DNA of 64,000 nucleotides from Microbacterium marinilacus (lineage in GTDB: Bacteria > Actinomycetota > Actinomycetes > Actinomycetales > Microbacteriaceae). The notes under the pieces are model-generated. The model searched no databases. It saw only the letters and a list, made by a program, of their open reading frames with translations, and was not told the DNA's origin. Shown here one piece after another: positions 25,464 through 33,591 of the stretch. Within the stretch, counting starts at the first letter, position 1; every line of letters starts with the position of its first letter. The position numbers and the translations under genes are program-made. The stretch lies in the NCBI RefSeq assembly GCF_019753765.1, contig NZ_JAIJZW010000008.1, positions 1-64,000 on the forward strand. The letters run 5' to 3'.

Positions 25464-25895
25464 ATGGCTGGAGACAGCACCACGATCGACTACGACGAGG
25501 TCGAGACGCAGATCGAACTGATCGGCAGGATCGCCGACGACATCGCGACCGCGAAGTCGAGCCTCACCTCGGCGCTCGACGCGCAGGACTCCGCCGCGTG
25601 GACGGAGGAGGGAGCGCCAGCCCAGTTGCACTGGACGCTCGTCAATGAGGCCGGTCACTATCGGCGGTATGCGCTCGACACCCTGCAGGGAGCGCTCCGA
25701 GACGCCGCGGAGAACCTGCAGCGGACCATCGAGGAGTTCCAGGAGCAGGACTCCGAGCGCGCGCAGCGCTACCTGGCGGCGATCAACGGCGTGCTGGCGG
25801 ATCTGCCGGAGTCGAGTTCGCCGTCGTCGCCGGCCACTACGCCGGCCACCACGCCGGCCTCGTCCGGCACCACGGGGGACTCGCCGTGGGTGTGA
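25464..25895 (+). CDS. Small helical protein, putative T7SS (WXG100-superfamily-like) substrate
   Basis: 143 residues, mostly helical to residue about 115 (DEVETQIELIGRIADDIATAKSSL ... LQRTIEEFQEQDSERAQRYL), then a Ser/Pro/Thr-rich tail. Length, two long helices and position between a mycosin and a PPE-like Gly-rich protein suggest an ESX-type partner protein, but no clear WxG is present (the turn region has SAAWTEEGAP). ATG 25464 is chosen for good spacing from gaggggg. A GTG six bases upstream is too close to it. Confidence 0.6.
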   Translation: MAGDSTTIDYDEVETQIELIGRIADDIATAKSSLTSALDAQDSAAWTEEGAPAQLHWTLVNEAGHYRRYALDTLQGALRDAAENLQRTIEEFQEQDSERAQRYLAAINGVLADLPESSSPSSPATTPATTPASSGTTGDSPWV

Positions 25896-25940
25896 GCGGA
25901 GCGACCGCGGATCGCGGTCGGCAGCAGGGAAGGAACTGAG

Positions 25941-27377
25941 ATGGGCCAGTACATGGACCGCCTCGCGAGGGTCGTGCAGGCGGCTCACGAGGGAGCGCAG
26001 ACCCGTGCGTACATCGGCGACAACGCGCGCACCGTCTCGGAGGACATGAGGGCGTCGGCCGACCAGGTCCACAGCGCGCGCAACGTCGAGGGCATCAGCG
26101 GCGAGATCGGCAACGTCTCTCGCGAGCGTCTGCTCGAGATCGCCAGCGAGGTCGAGAGCGAAGCGAACAAGATCCGCACGATGCAGGAGGCCGCGGGTGC
26201 GGCGAACGTCGCGTTCAACGAGGCGGCGTCGGCAGCACAGGAGCTGCCCGGTCTCGACCTGAGCCCGGGACAGCAGCAGACCATCGAGATCGCGGCGAAG
26301 ACTGGCGCGACCGTGCTGGCTGGACCGCTCGGCTACGTCGCCGCCGATATCGCGGCCGACTGGTTCTTCGGGGAGAACGAGAAGGCGCGTGAGGAGACCG
26401 CGCGTCAGATCCTCGAGGAGATGGACGAAAAGATGCAGGCGGCGAACGACAGCGTCGATTCGCGTCCGATCAGAGACTTCCCCGGCTCGACTCCCCCGCC
26501 CCCGCCTGACTACGACTCGAAGCCGCTTGCCGTGCCGACGGGTGGCCAGACCACCGGTTCCGACACGGGCGCATCCCCCGGCGGCCCGACCATGCCGACC
26601 GGACCCAACACTCCCGGAGGCGTGAACCCGGGCGGCAACCCGCCGGTGTTCCTGCCTCCGCCGCCCCCGCCGGAGACAGGCGGCGACATCCCCACCCCGA
26701 ATCTGCCTGGCGGCGGAGGCGGTGGTGGCGGTGGTGGCGGCGGCACGACGCCGACCTGGCCGGGCGGCCCCGGCACCGGCCCCGGAGGCGGCGGTTCCGG
26801 CCCCGGAGACACGGGCATCTACACCCCGTCCCCGTACGTGCCCGGAGGCCCGGGCGGCGTCGGCGACGTCGACGCCCCGAACATCGACGGCGGGATCGGC
26901 GGCCCCGGCGGCCCCGGCAGCGGTTACGCGCCGGGATCGAGCGGCGCGTTCGGCCCCGGCGGATCGCTCGGCACGGGCGGATCCGGCGGCAGCGGCCTTG
27001 CGGGCGGAGTCGCCGGCGGCATCGGCGGTGCCGCGGCGCTGGGCCTCGGCGGCATCGGCGCGGCGAAGCTCGGAGGTGCGGGCGCACTGGGCGGTGCGGG
27101 CGGTCTCGGCGCCGGTCTCCGCGGAGCGGGCGCCGGGGGAGCAGGCACGGCGGGCGCCGGCAGCGCTGCCGGCGCGGGCTCCCGCGGTGGTGTCGGCGGC
27201 ATGATGGGTGGCGGTATGGCCGGCGGTGCCGGCGGCGGCGACAAGAAGAAGCGTCGCCGCGGCAGCGAGCTGTTCGCCTTCGAGGTCGACGACGAGGAGC
27301 AGATCGGCGACCTCGGCGCCGCGGGACGCGCGGGCGTCCGCGACGGCGGCGAGAAGGACGACCTCGGCTGGAACTGA
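25941..27377 (+). CDS. Gly/Pro-rich putative T7SS substrate with helical N-terminus
   Basis: 478 residues. The first about 170 are helical (HEGAQTRAYIGDNARTVSEDMRASADQVHSARNV ...), then comes a long Pro/Gly region containing a run of 12 Gly (residue about 258-270), Gly/Ala repeats and a final KKKRRRGSELFAFEVDDEEQ segment. A helical hairpin followed by a low-complexity tail and a charged acidic end is the layout of PPE-like and other T7SS substrates of non-mycobacterial actinobacteria. It follows its smaller neighbour by 45 bases, consistent with co-secretion as a pair. The function after secretion is unknown. Confidence 0.6.
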   Translation: MGQYMDRLARVVQAAHEGAQTRAYIGDNARTVSEDMRASADQVHSARNVEGISGEIGNVSRERLLEIASEVESEANKIRTMQEAAGAANVAFNEAASAAQELPGLDLSPGQQQTIEIAAKTGATVLAGPLGYVAADIAADWFFGENEKAREETARQILEEMDEKMQAANDSVDSRPIRDFPGSTPPPPPDYDSKPLAVPTGGQTTGSDTGASPGGPTMPTGPNTPGGVNPGGNPPVFLPPPPPPETGGDIPTPNLPGGGGGGGGGGGGTTPTWPGGPGTGPGGGGSGPGDTGIYTPSPYVPGGPGGVGDVDAPNIDGGIGGPGGPGSGYAPGSSGAFGPGGSLGTGGSGGSGLAGGVAGGIGGAAALGLGGIGAAKLGGAGALGGAGGLGAGLRGAGAGGAGTAGAGSAAGAGSRGGVGGMMGGGMAGGAGGGDKKKRRRGSELFAFEVDDEEQIGDLGAAGRAGVRDGGEKDDLGWN

Positions 27378-27390
27378 TCCGTCGAGAAGC

Positions 27391-27429
27391 CGTCGGGGGC
27401 CGGAGCGAGCGATCGCCCGGCCCCCGACG
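27391..27429. terminator. Hairpin after the Gly-rich substrate gene
   Basis: Arms 27391-27403 and 27417-27429 (cgtcgggggccgg and its complement) enclose a 13-base loop, 14 bases after the stop. It lies between converging genes. Confidence 0.7.
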
Positions 27430-27493
27430 CATGCCACGGCGTCTCCCTTGCGGACGCCGCGCATCCGTCCGCACAGGTCGCACACACGCGAGA

Positions 27494-27527
27494 GAGGGCC
27501 GGGAGACGACATCGTCCCCCGGCCCTC
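27494..27527. terminator. Second hairpin between converging genes
   Basis: Ten-base arms 27494-27503 and 27518-27527 (gagggccggg and complement). It sits about 20 bases past the stop of the minus-strand gene ending at 27546 and probably ends that transcript. Confidence 0.65.
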
Positions 27528-27545
27528 ATGCCGTGCGGCAGTACG

Positions 27546-28472
27546 TCAGGCCGTGGGACCGGGCCAGCTCCCCCCGGGGAAAGCCCGGTTGTTCCTGATG
27601 GCGCTCGTGACGGTCGTCATCATGTCTGCGGCGGCGTTCTGCGCCTCGGTGATGACCATCACCAGCGCGGCCACGTCAGCGATGTACGCCGTGACGAATG
27701 CGGTCGCGGTGAGGATGCCGGCGGGGATCGTGACCACACCGGCGCACTCGGCGATACCTGTGATCACGCCGGCGATCAGCACGACACAACCCAGCGCGAA
27801 GCCGATCCAGAAGGCGACGATCGCGTCGGCGAACTTGTTCAGCTCTTCGTCGATCATCACGCACCGGCTGTAGACCTCGTCGACTGCCGGTCCCTGCAGC
27901 TCCACCCGAGCCGCGTACGCCGTGTACGCGGGACCCGTCCAGAGTCCGTTCGTCGGCAGCGCCGCCGCGGGGCAGACAGTCGACGTCTGCGTGGTCGCCG
28001 GGTCGCCGACTGTCGTGACCCAGCTGAGTCCGACTTCGCGCAGCCGTGACGGGTCGCCGACCCAGCGGAAGATCTCCGCGACCTTCTCGGCGATCTCCAT
28101 CACACCGTCGAACAGCTTCTTGACCAGCGCGAGTGCCTTCTCGATCGCTTTCTTCAGCGGGTCGATCACGTCGGAGGGATCGGGACAGTACGGGATGTCA
28201 GGCCCCGTGATGAGCGAGTTCACATAGCTGATCGCGTTGTCGATGATCGACGAGATCGAGTCGACCTTCTCGAAGACGTCCTCGAGATCGCGGCGCGACT
28301 GGGACACCTCGCCGGCATTGTCTCCGCCCGAGCTCGGTCCGCGTCCCGTGTGAGGGGCTTCGCCGCCACGGGACGGCGGCGTGTAGGTGCGCGGCGGTGC
28401 GGGCGTGTCGGGCGCGCGCCGGAACGTCGCCGGGATCTGAGAGACGCCTCTCACGACGGTGCTGATGACCAT
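27546..28472 (-). CDS. WXG-like protein with C-terminal membrane segments, T7SS cassette 1
   Basis: 308 residues. A disordered N-terminus (about 1-60) is followed by a helical part (DLEDVFEKVDSISSIIDNAISYV ... LVKKLFDGVMEIAEKVAEIF), a W-x-G turn (GLWTGPAYTAYAARV, about 175), another helix and two or three strongly hydrophobic segments (IVAFWIGFALGCVVLIAGVI, ILTATAFVTAYIADVAAL). The same arrangement, with AGWQGPAADAYERK and membrane helices, occurs in 44877-45707, so the two are probably paralogues. It is the last gene of the cassette YbaB-like, EspC-like, WXG-membrane. It may be a T7SS substrate or a membrane partner; the function is unknown. Confidence 0.6.
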   Translation of the reverse strand: MVISTVVRGVSQIPATFRRAPDTPAPPRTYTPPSRGGEAPHTGRGPSSGGDNAGEVSQSRRDLEDVFEKVDSISSIIDNAISYVNSLITGPDIPYCPDPSDVIDPLKKAIEKALALVKKLFDGVMEIAEKVAEIFRWVGDPSRLREVGLSWVTTVGDPATTQTSTVCPAAALPTNGLWTGPAYTAYAARVELQGPAVDEVYSRCVMIDEELNKFADAIVAFWIGFALGCVVLIAGVITGIAECAGVVTIPAGILTATAFVTAYIADVAALVMVITEAQNAAADMMTTVTSAIRNNRAFPGGSWPGPTA

Positions 28473-28495
28473 GAGTGCTCCTGACTGATCGTGAC

Positions 28496-30076
28496 TCAGA
28501 CCGGCTCGGAGCCGGTCCGCGAGTTGTGGATGTGGATGTCCCGGTCGTCCGCGCCGTCGGCAGCGTCGCCGCCCTGGACGGGGATGTCGTCCGCCGTCTC
28601 CGGACCGGCGACGGTCGCCGCCGAGTCCGCGCCTGTCCCTGTGCCCGTGACGGGCTCGGTGGGGACCGGCTGCGGCTGACCGTCGGCGACGGGCGCGTCA
28701 CCGGGAACCGGACCGGGGTTCGTGTCGTCTGCGGTGCTGCCGTCCGCAGAGCCCCCGGCGGCGGTGTCGTCCTCCGCCGTGACGCCGCCGGTCGTGCCCT
28801 CCGGCGAGGTGCCGTCGTCCGAGCCGGTCTCGGTCTCGGTCCCAGTGTCGGTTCCCGCGGGCTCGTCCGTGCCGGCGTCGTCGCCGCCGGTCGCGTCGTC
28901 CGTCCCCGCAGCCCCGGCACCGTCCTCGTCTGCCCCGGTCTCGCCCGTCTCGGAGCCGTCGGCGCCGGGCTCGGTGTCGTCGGAGCCGGGCTCGGTGTCG
29001 TCAGACCCCGTCTGCTCGACGCCCTCGTCCGTGCGCGCCCCGGCGCCCGCCGGGTCGGTCGCCTGGTCCTGGAGCTCCGACGCCTGCTTGCGCAGCTCTG
29101 CAGCCTCGTCGCGCAGTTCTGCAGCCTCCTCGCGCAGGTCGCGGGCGTCGTCGCGCGCGGCCTCGGCGTCCGTCCGCGTCTCCGCCGCCTGCGCGCGCAG
29201 CGCCTGCGCCTGCTGGCGCAGCTCGGTCGCCTCCGCGCGGTGCTCGACCGCCTGAGCCCGCAGCGTGGTCGCCTCCGCCCGTGTCGCCTCCGCGCCCTCC
29301 GTGTCGCCGCTCTCCTCGAGCTGCGCGGCGCGCTTGTCGGCCTCGGCCGCCTTCTGCTCGTCGGCGATCGCCGCGTCCTCGAGGGACTGGGCTCGGGTGT
29401 CGAGCTTCTCGGCCGCGTTCTCTATGTCGGCGGCCTGCCGCTCGAGCTCGTACGCCTCGTCGTCCGAACGATCGGCCTCGCGGTCGACCACGTCCGCGCG
29501 CTTGTCGATGGTGTCGGCGCGGTCGTGCAGCTCCTCGACCTGCTTGAGCACGGGCCCCGACGCGCTTCCGTCGACATCGCCGTCGACGCCGACGTTCTCG
29601 TCCGGCAGGTCCGGTTCGGCCAACGGCGCGCCTCCGCCTCCGCCGCCGCCCATCTGCTGGCCCGTGTTCGCGCCGGTCATGCCCCCGCCGACCGAGCCGC
29701 CGCCCCCGCCGCCGCCCCCGCCGCCGGTCTGACCGGCGTCGGTGCCCTGGCTCTCCGGGTCGCCGATCTGCCCCTCAGCGTTGCGGTGCTGGCCTGCCGA
29801 CGCCTGATCGGCGCGGTCGTAGTCTTCAGCCGTCGCGCGCAACTCTGCCGCAAAGGACTCGTGTGCAGGCGGCACGCTCGCGAGGAGCTCCGTCATCGCG
29901 CTGTAGAAGTCCTGGTACGCCGCGGCCGCCTTGCCACCCACGAACGAGAAGGCGGAGGCATCGATCGTCAGCCCCTGCGCCGCGCTCGCGATCTGCGAGT
30001 ATCCCTCGCCCGCCGTCTCCCAGAGATCGGCGTCCTTCCGGATCGCATCGGTATCGACATCGAACTCGTCGCTCAC
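28496..30076 (-). CDS. EspC-like T7SS-associated protein with coiled coil and acidic tail, cassette 1
   Basis: 526 residues. The first about 95 (DVDTDAIRKDADLWETAGEGYSQIASAA ... LRATAEDYDRAD) match the EspC/ESX secretion-associated helical family. A poly-Gly linker (about 115-160) leads to a very regular coiled coil (about 190-360) built of Ala/Glu/Arg/Asp repeats such as RAEATTLRAQAVEHRAEATELRQQAQALRAQ. After it comes an Asp/Glu/Gly/Thr-rich disordered tail to the end. The coiled coil plus acidic tail is much longer than in usual EspC proteins (about 100 residues), so this may be a secreted fibre- or tether-like substrate (inference). It lies 17 bases downstream of the YbaB-like gene. Confidence 0.6.
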   Translation of the reverse strand: MSDEFDVDTDAIRKDADLWETAGEGYSQIASAAQGLTIDASAFSFVGGKAAAAYQDFYSAMTELLASVPPAHESFAAELRATAEDYDRADQASAGQHRNAEGQIGDPESQGTDAGQTGGGGGGGGGGSVGGGMTGANTGQQMGGGGGGGAPLAEPDLPDENVGVDGDVDGSASGPVLKQVEELHDRADTIDKRADVVDREADRSDDEAYELERQAADIENAAEKLDTRAQSLEDAAIADEQKAAEADKRAAQLEESGDTEGAEATRAEATTLRAQAVEHRAEATELRQQAQALRAQAAETRTDAEAARDDARDLREEAAELRDEAAELRKQASELQDQATDPAGAGARTDEGVEQTGSDDTEPGSDDTEPGADGSETGETGADEDGAGAAGTDDATGGDDAGTDEPAGTDTGTETETGSDDGTSPEGTTGGVTAEDDTAAGGSADGSTADDTNPGPVPGDAPVADGQPQPVPTEPVTGTGTGADSAATVAGPETADDIPVQGGDAADGADDRDIHIHNSRTGSEPV

Positions 30077-30093
30077 GTTTGCTCCCTCGTGCC

Positions 30094-30837
30094 TTAGAGG
30101 ATGACGCCCATGCGGCGCATCAGCGCACGCGGGTCACCGGTGAGATTCCGCGCCTCTTGCAGGCCAGGGAACCGTTCGTCGTCGAAGCCGTTCTCCGCCG
30201 GGTCATCGCTCCCAGACGACCGGAGGGCGTCGACGAGTGCACGCTCGATGGCACCGTCGGTGGCCCGCTGCAGCCAACGTGGGTCGAGGACGATGCGCGA
30301 GATCGATGATCCGGTGCGCACGACGGTCACGGTAGCGTCCGGAGAGCGCGTCGCCGACTCTCGCTTGCCGCGCGCTGACATCTCCGCGTCGAACGCGTCG
30401 ACCTCCGCGTGCGCTCGCCGGGCAAGGTCGCGCAACTCGTCCATGGCCGCGTGGGCCCGCGGCGTCGTCGGATCGCCGAGGGTGACGGGCGGAGCTGCTG
30501 CCGCGGCGGGGGAAGGCGAGCCAGGGTCCTCAGCCGGCAGAGCGGTGGCCCACTGCTCCATCTGTCGCGTGGTGGCGAGCACATAGGTGAACCGAACCGC
30601 GTCTCCCAGCAGATCCTCGCCCAGCGCGTCGCGCCACCCCTCATCGAGCTCGATCCCTTCGACAGCTCCTGCGGCATCGAGGGTCACAGTGACGGACTGG
30701 CTCGCGTCCGAGACCGTCACTGGCGTGCGCTGAGCGGCTGCCGACTGCAGCTCGCCGGCGAGCGCGGTCAGCTCGTGCAGCGTCGACTGCAGGTCGTTCA
30801 CCAGATCACCGAGCGACGGTTCGCTACGCGTGTTCAT
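30094..30837 (-). CDS. YbaB/EbfC-like protein, T7SS cassette 1 (two-domain)
   Basis: 247 residues. It has the short antiparallel pattern of YbaB/EbfC proteins twice: VTVSDASQSVTVTLDAAGAVEGIELDEGW near residue 45 and ATVTVVRTGSSISRIVLDPRWLQRA near 180, each followed by a helix. Classic YbaB binds DNA as a dimer of about 100 residues, but such proteins are also common in actinobacterial T7SS loci where their role is unknown. ATG 30837 is chosen for the gaagaggtgcac leader. The longer frame reaches through the -10 box at 30891-30896. Confidence 0.6.
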   Translation of the reverse strand: MNTRSEPSLGDLVNDLQSTLHELTALAGELQSAAAQRTPVTVSDASQSVTVTLDAAGAVEGIELDEGWRDALGEDLLGDAVRFTYVLATTRQMEQWATALPAEDPGSPSPAAAAAPPVTLGDPTTPRAHAAMDELRDLARRAHAEVDAFDAEMSARGKRESATRSPDATVTVVRTGSSISRIVLDPRWLQRATDGAIERALVDALRSSGSDDPAENGFDDERFPGLQEARNLTGDPRALMRRMGVIL

Positions 30838-30890
30838 GTGCACCTCTTCCCTGGCCGCGGCACCTGTTCGGCCACCGCGGGGCTTCCCCG

Positions 30891-30960
30891 ATCGTATGAG
30901 CGTCCGCCCCCGCGTGCGTAGGGGAGCGGTGCCCACGCGCGGATGCGGGTGGTTCTGACC
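30891..30960 (-). promoter_or_regulatory. Promoter region of T7SS cassette 1 with shared motif
   Basis: On the minus strand a -10 box TACGAT (30896 to 30891) is preceded by GCTCA. Farther upstream is a motif copy (plus strand CGGGTGGTTCTGACC, 30946-30960). The plus-strand 15-mer GGGGAGCGGTGCCCA at 30921-30935 is also found at 35080-35094 in front of the WXG100 genes. Confidence 0.45.
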
Positions 30961-30981
30961 GGGCAGTGCGATGGGCAGGCG

Positions 30982-32253
30982 TCAGCGGGAGCGCGAGGCG
31001 CGCCGACGCACGTCGCCGAGGCGGCCGACGAGCAGGGCGATGAGCGAGGCGGCGCCGCCGATGAGAAGCGCCCAGCCGACCGCCGCACGGGCGGGATCCG
31101 CGGGGTCCGCCGGGATGTCGAGCCCGATCGGGTCGGGAGCGGTGCTCGTCTCCGGCGCCGGGCCGTGCAACGGGGAGGCGGGTCCGGCGAGGGTGCCGTC
31201 GTCCACGAGGTTCAGCGCCTCGAACGGCCGCACCTCTCCCCAACCGGTCGTGTCGGCGCGACTGCGCGGATCGGAGCGCTGCGCCGACGCCATGATGCGG
31301 AAGGCCCATTCGTCTGGGCCCTCCTCGGGATGCGCTGCGGCGACGAGCGCCGCGACTCCGGACACCAGGGCGGTGGCGTAGCTCGACGAGGGGGATTCGG
31401 TGTTGACCACGCAGTCGCCGCCGGAGATGAACGCCGACAGCATCGACTGCCCGGGAGCGACGACGTCGACATGCTCGCCCCGGAACGAGGAGGACGCGTC
31501 CCACTCGCCGTCCGACGTCACCCCGCTGACGGCGAGTACTCCGGGCAGCTGCGCAGGGTAGAACTCCGTGGGCGGGTTCTCGGCGTCGGCGGTCTTGCGG
31601 TTGCCGGCGCTGGCGACGACCAGCGCTCCCTGCGACCGGGCGTGCTCGACCGCGCTCACCAGCGCGGGGTCGGCATCGCCCATCGACAGCGAGACGTTGA
31701 TGATGTCGGCGCCGTGGTCGGCGGCCCAGCGGATGCCGGAGGCGATGCCGTCGGCGCTCGGCGCGGCCAGCCCCTCGCGTTCGGCGGTGTCGGCGTCCGC
31801 CTCGTAGACGCGCACGGGCATGATCTGCGCCTCGGGCGCGACCCCCACCGCGCCGGAGCCCTCGACCCGGCGGGCGGCGATGAGGCCGGCGACGAGCGTG
31901 CCGTGACCGTAGACGTCCGCTCCCGCGTCGCCGCCGGAGAACGTCGTGGTGCCCTCCGTCAGAGCGGAGGCGAAGTGCGCGTTTCGCGCCTGCACACCGG
32001 AGTCGACGACGGCGACGACGACTCCGTCGCCGCGGGTCACCTCCCACGCGCTCTCGAGGCCGAGCCGGTCGACCACGTACGACTCCTCGGGCACGAGCAC
32101 CCGCTGGCCGACGTCGCAGCCCTGGCTCGCCTGCGCCGGGCGCGGCGCGGCGCTCGCCGCGTGGGCGGGCGCCGGCTGGAGGGCCGTTCCGCCGATCGTG
32201 AGCGTCGCGAGGACGAGCGCACCCGCCAGCCGCGTGCCGGCGCGCCGAGTCAT
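30982..32253 (-). CDS. mycP: Type VII secretion mycosin (S8 protease)
   Basis: 423 residues: signal peptide (ALVLATLTIGGTALQPAPAHA), subtilisin domain and C-terminal membrane helix (about 385-408) with a basic tail. Triad: Asp84 (AVVDSGVQ), His117 (YGHGTLVAG) and Ser291 (PSSSYATALVSG), with Asn218 (ASAGN) as oxyanion residue. MycP caps and stabilises the ESX membrane complex on its outer side and can cleave substrates. It overlaps eccB by four bases (ATGA), giving the operon eccD-eccB-mycP. Confidence 0.9.
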   Translation of the reverse strand: MTRRAGTRLAGALVLATLTIGGTALQPAPAHAASAAPRPAQASQGCDVGQRVLVPEESYVVDRLGLESAWEVTRGDGVVVAVVDSGVQARNAHFASALTEGTTTFSGGDAGADVYGHGTLVAGLIAARRVEGSGAVGVAPEAQIMPVRVYEADADTAEREGLAAPSADGIASGIRWAADHGADIINVSLSMGDADPALVSAVEHARSQGALVVASAGNRKTADAENPPTEFYPAQLPGVLAVSGVTSDGEWDASSSFRGEHVDVVAPGQSMLSAFISGGDCVVNTESPSSSYATALVSGVAALVAAAHPEEGPDEWAFRIMASAQRSDPRSRADTTGWGEVRPFEALNLVDDGTLAGPASPLHGPAPETSTAPDPIGLDIPADPADPARAAVGWALLIGGAASLIALLVGRLGDVRRRASRSR

Positions 32254-33587
32254 GACTCCGGCACGATCGCGCCGAGCGCGAGTCCCCGGTTGAGCTCCGG
32301 CCCCGTCTCGAACAGCGTCACCCAGGCCGGCGGCACCGCGGTGAGCGTCTCCTCCGCATACCCGAGCAGGGCGAGGTCTTCGGCCGTCGTGACGGGGAAG
32401 AACAGGCCGTTCTCCGAGATGAAGCCGTACGTGCGACCGCCGCCGGTGCCCTCCGCGGCGACGGCGACGCCCGCGCCCGGATCGACCTGGGCGCCGGGGC
32501 CGAGGCTGTCCGGTGTGCGGCTGACGGTGACGACCGGGCCGTCCTCGGTCGGCTCCATCCGCACGCAGGACGCGTCCGTCCCGGCCGACGGTGCCAACGC
32601 GGTGGGCCAGTCGGACGGGATCAGGGCGGAATCGGTGTCGATCAGCGGGCTCGCCTCGGCCGCCGTGATGCTCGTCGGCTCGGCGACGAGAGCCGAGTCG
32701 ACGAACGCGTCGAGCAGTGCCCGGGAGAAGTCGTCGACCGGCACGAGGCGGCCGCGCGTCGAGACCACGTACTGTCCCGTGGCCTCTCCTCCCGCGGTCG
32801 TCTGCACGAGCTGACCGATCTGGAGGCCTGCGGAGCCCGCGGCGCCGGGCGCGGCGTCGCCCGCGCCCTCGAGGGCCAGTGGCCGCAGCGCCGAGCCCTC
32901 GTCCACGAGGTTCAGCCAGGCCGCCGGCGCGACGGGAGCGGCCGCCGGGTCGTCGACCTGCAGCAGGACGTTCGCGATCGGTCCGATGTCCTCGGGAACG
33001 ACCTCATATCGCGTGTCGCCGGTCACGTAGAAGTACCGGTCGTCCCCTGCGCGGACGAGGGTCGCCAGGGCCTCCCGAGGCGGCACGGCCTGCGTGCTGA
33101 CGCGAGTGGCCGTCGCGCCCTCGGTCTCGGGTGCGACGCAGGACGTCCACGCGCCACCGATCAGTCGATCGGGCGCGGGCAGGGCGTCCGGCGCGCCGTC
33201 GATGCCGCGCGGGGTCGCGTCGCGCGGCATGCCCTCGAGACGCGCAGCGGGTGCCTCCAGCACCTCCGTCGTCGCCGTGATCAGTCGCGCGCTTGCCAGG
33301 TTCTTGACCGGATAGAGCGTGCTGCCGACCACCGCGTAGCGCGTTCCCTCGCCCTGGACGACGACGATGGACGCCTTCTCCCAGCCCGCGGGCAGCGTGC
33401 CCGAGAACGTGCCGATGAGCATCGCGACCACTGCGGTGACGATCGCGAGCCCGATGCTCAGCAGGACGCCGCGCAGCGGCTTGGCGGGTGCCAGCTCCCG
33501 ACCGCCGGGCGCGCCGCTCGTGAACGCGGTCAGCAGCCTCCGGCGGCTGAACACCTGGGCCTGGATCAGCTCCTGCTTCGACGCCAT
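32250..33587 (-). CDS. eccB: Type VII secretion core protein EccB
   Basis: 445 residues. The N-terminus MASKQELIQAQVFSRRRLLTAF is the hallmark of EccB, followed by a single membrane helix (about 38-62) and a large periplasmic-side domain with repeated YxVV/YPV blocks (RYAVVGSTLYPVKNL, QYVVSTRGRLVPVDDF, TYGFISENGLFFPV). Two Cys (SCVAPE, SCVRME) may form the conserved disulfide. EccB builds the outer face of the ESX pore. The gene lies four bases after eccD. Confidence 0.93.
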   Translation of the reverse strand: MASKQELIQAQVFSRRRLLTAFTSGAPGGRELAPAKPLRGVLLSIGLAIVTAVVAMLIGTFSGTLPAGWEKASIVVVQGEGTRYAVVGSTLYPVKNLASARLITATTEVLEAPAARLEGMPRDATPRGIDGAPDALPAPDRLIGGAWTSCVAPETEGATATRVSTQAVPPREALATLVRAGDDRYFYVTGDTRYEVVPEDIGPIANVLLQVDDPAAAPVAPAAWLNLVDEGSALRPLALEGAGDAAPGAAGSAGLQIGQLVQTTAGGEATGQYVVSTRGRLVPVDDFSRALLDAFVDSALVAEPTSITAAEASPLIDTDSALIPSDWPTALAPSAGTDASCVRMEPTEDGPVVTVSRTPDSLGPGAQVDPGAGVAVAAEGTGGGRTYGFISENGLFFPVTTAEDLALLGYAEETLTAVPPAWVTLFETGPELNRGLALGAIVPES

Positions 33588-33591
33588 CGGG

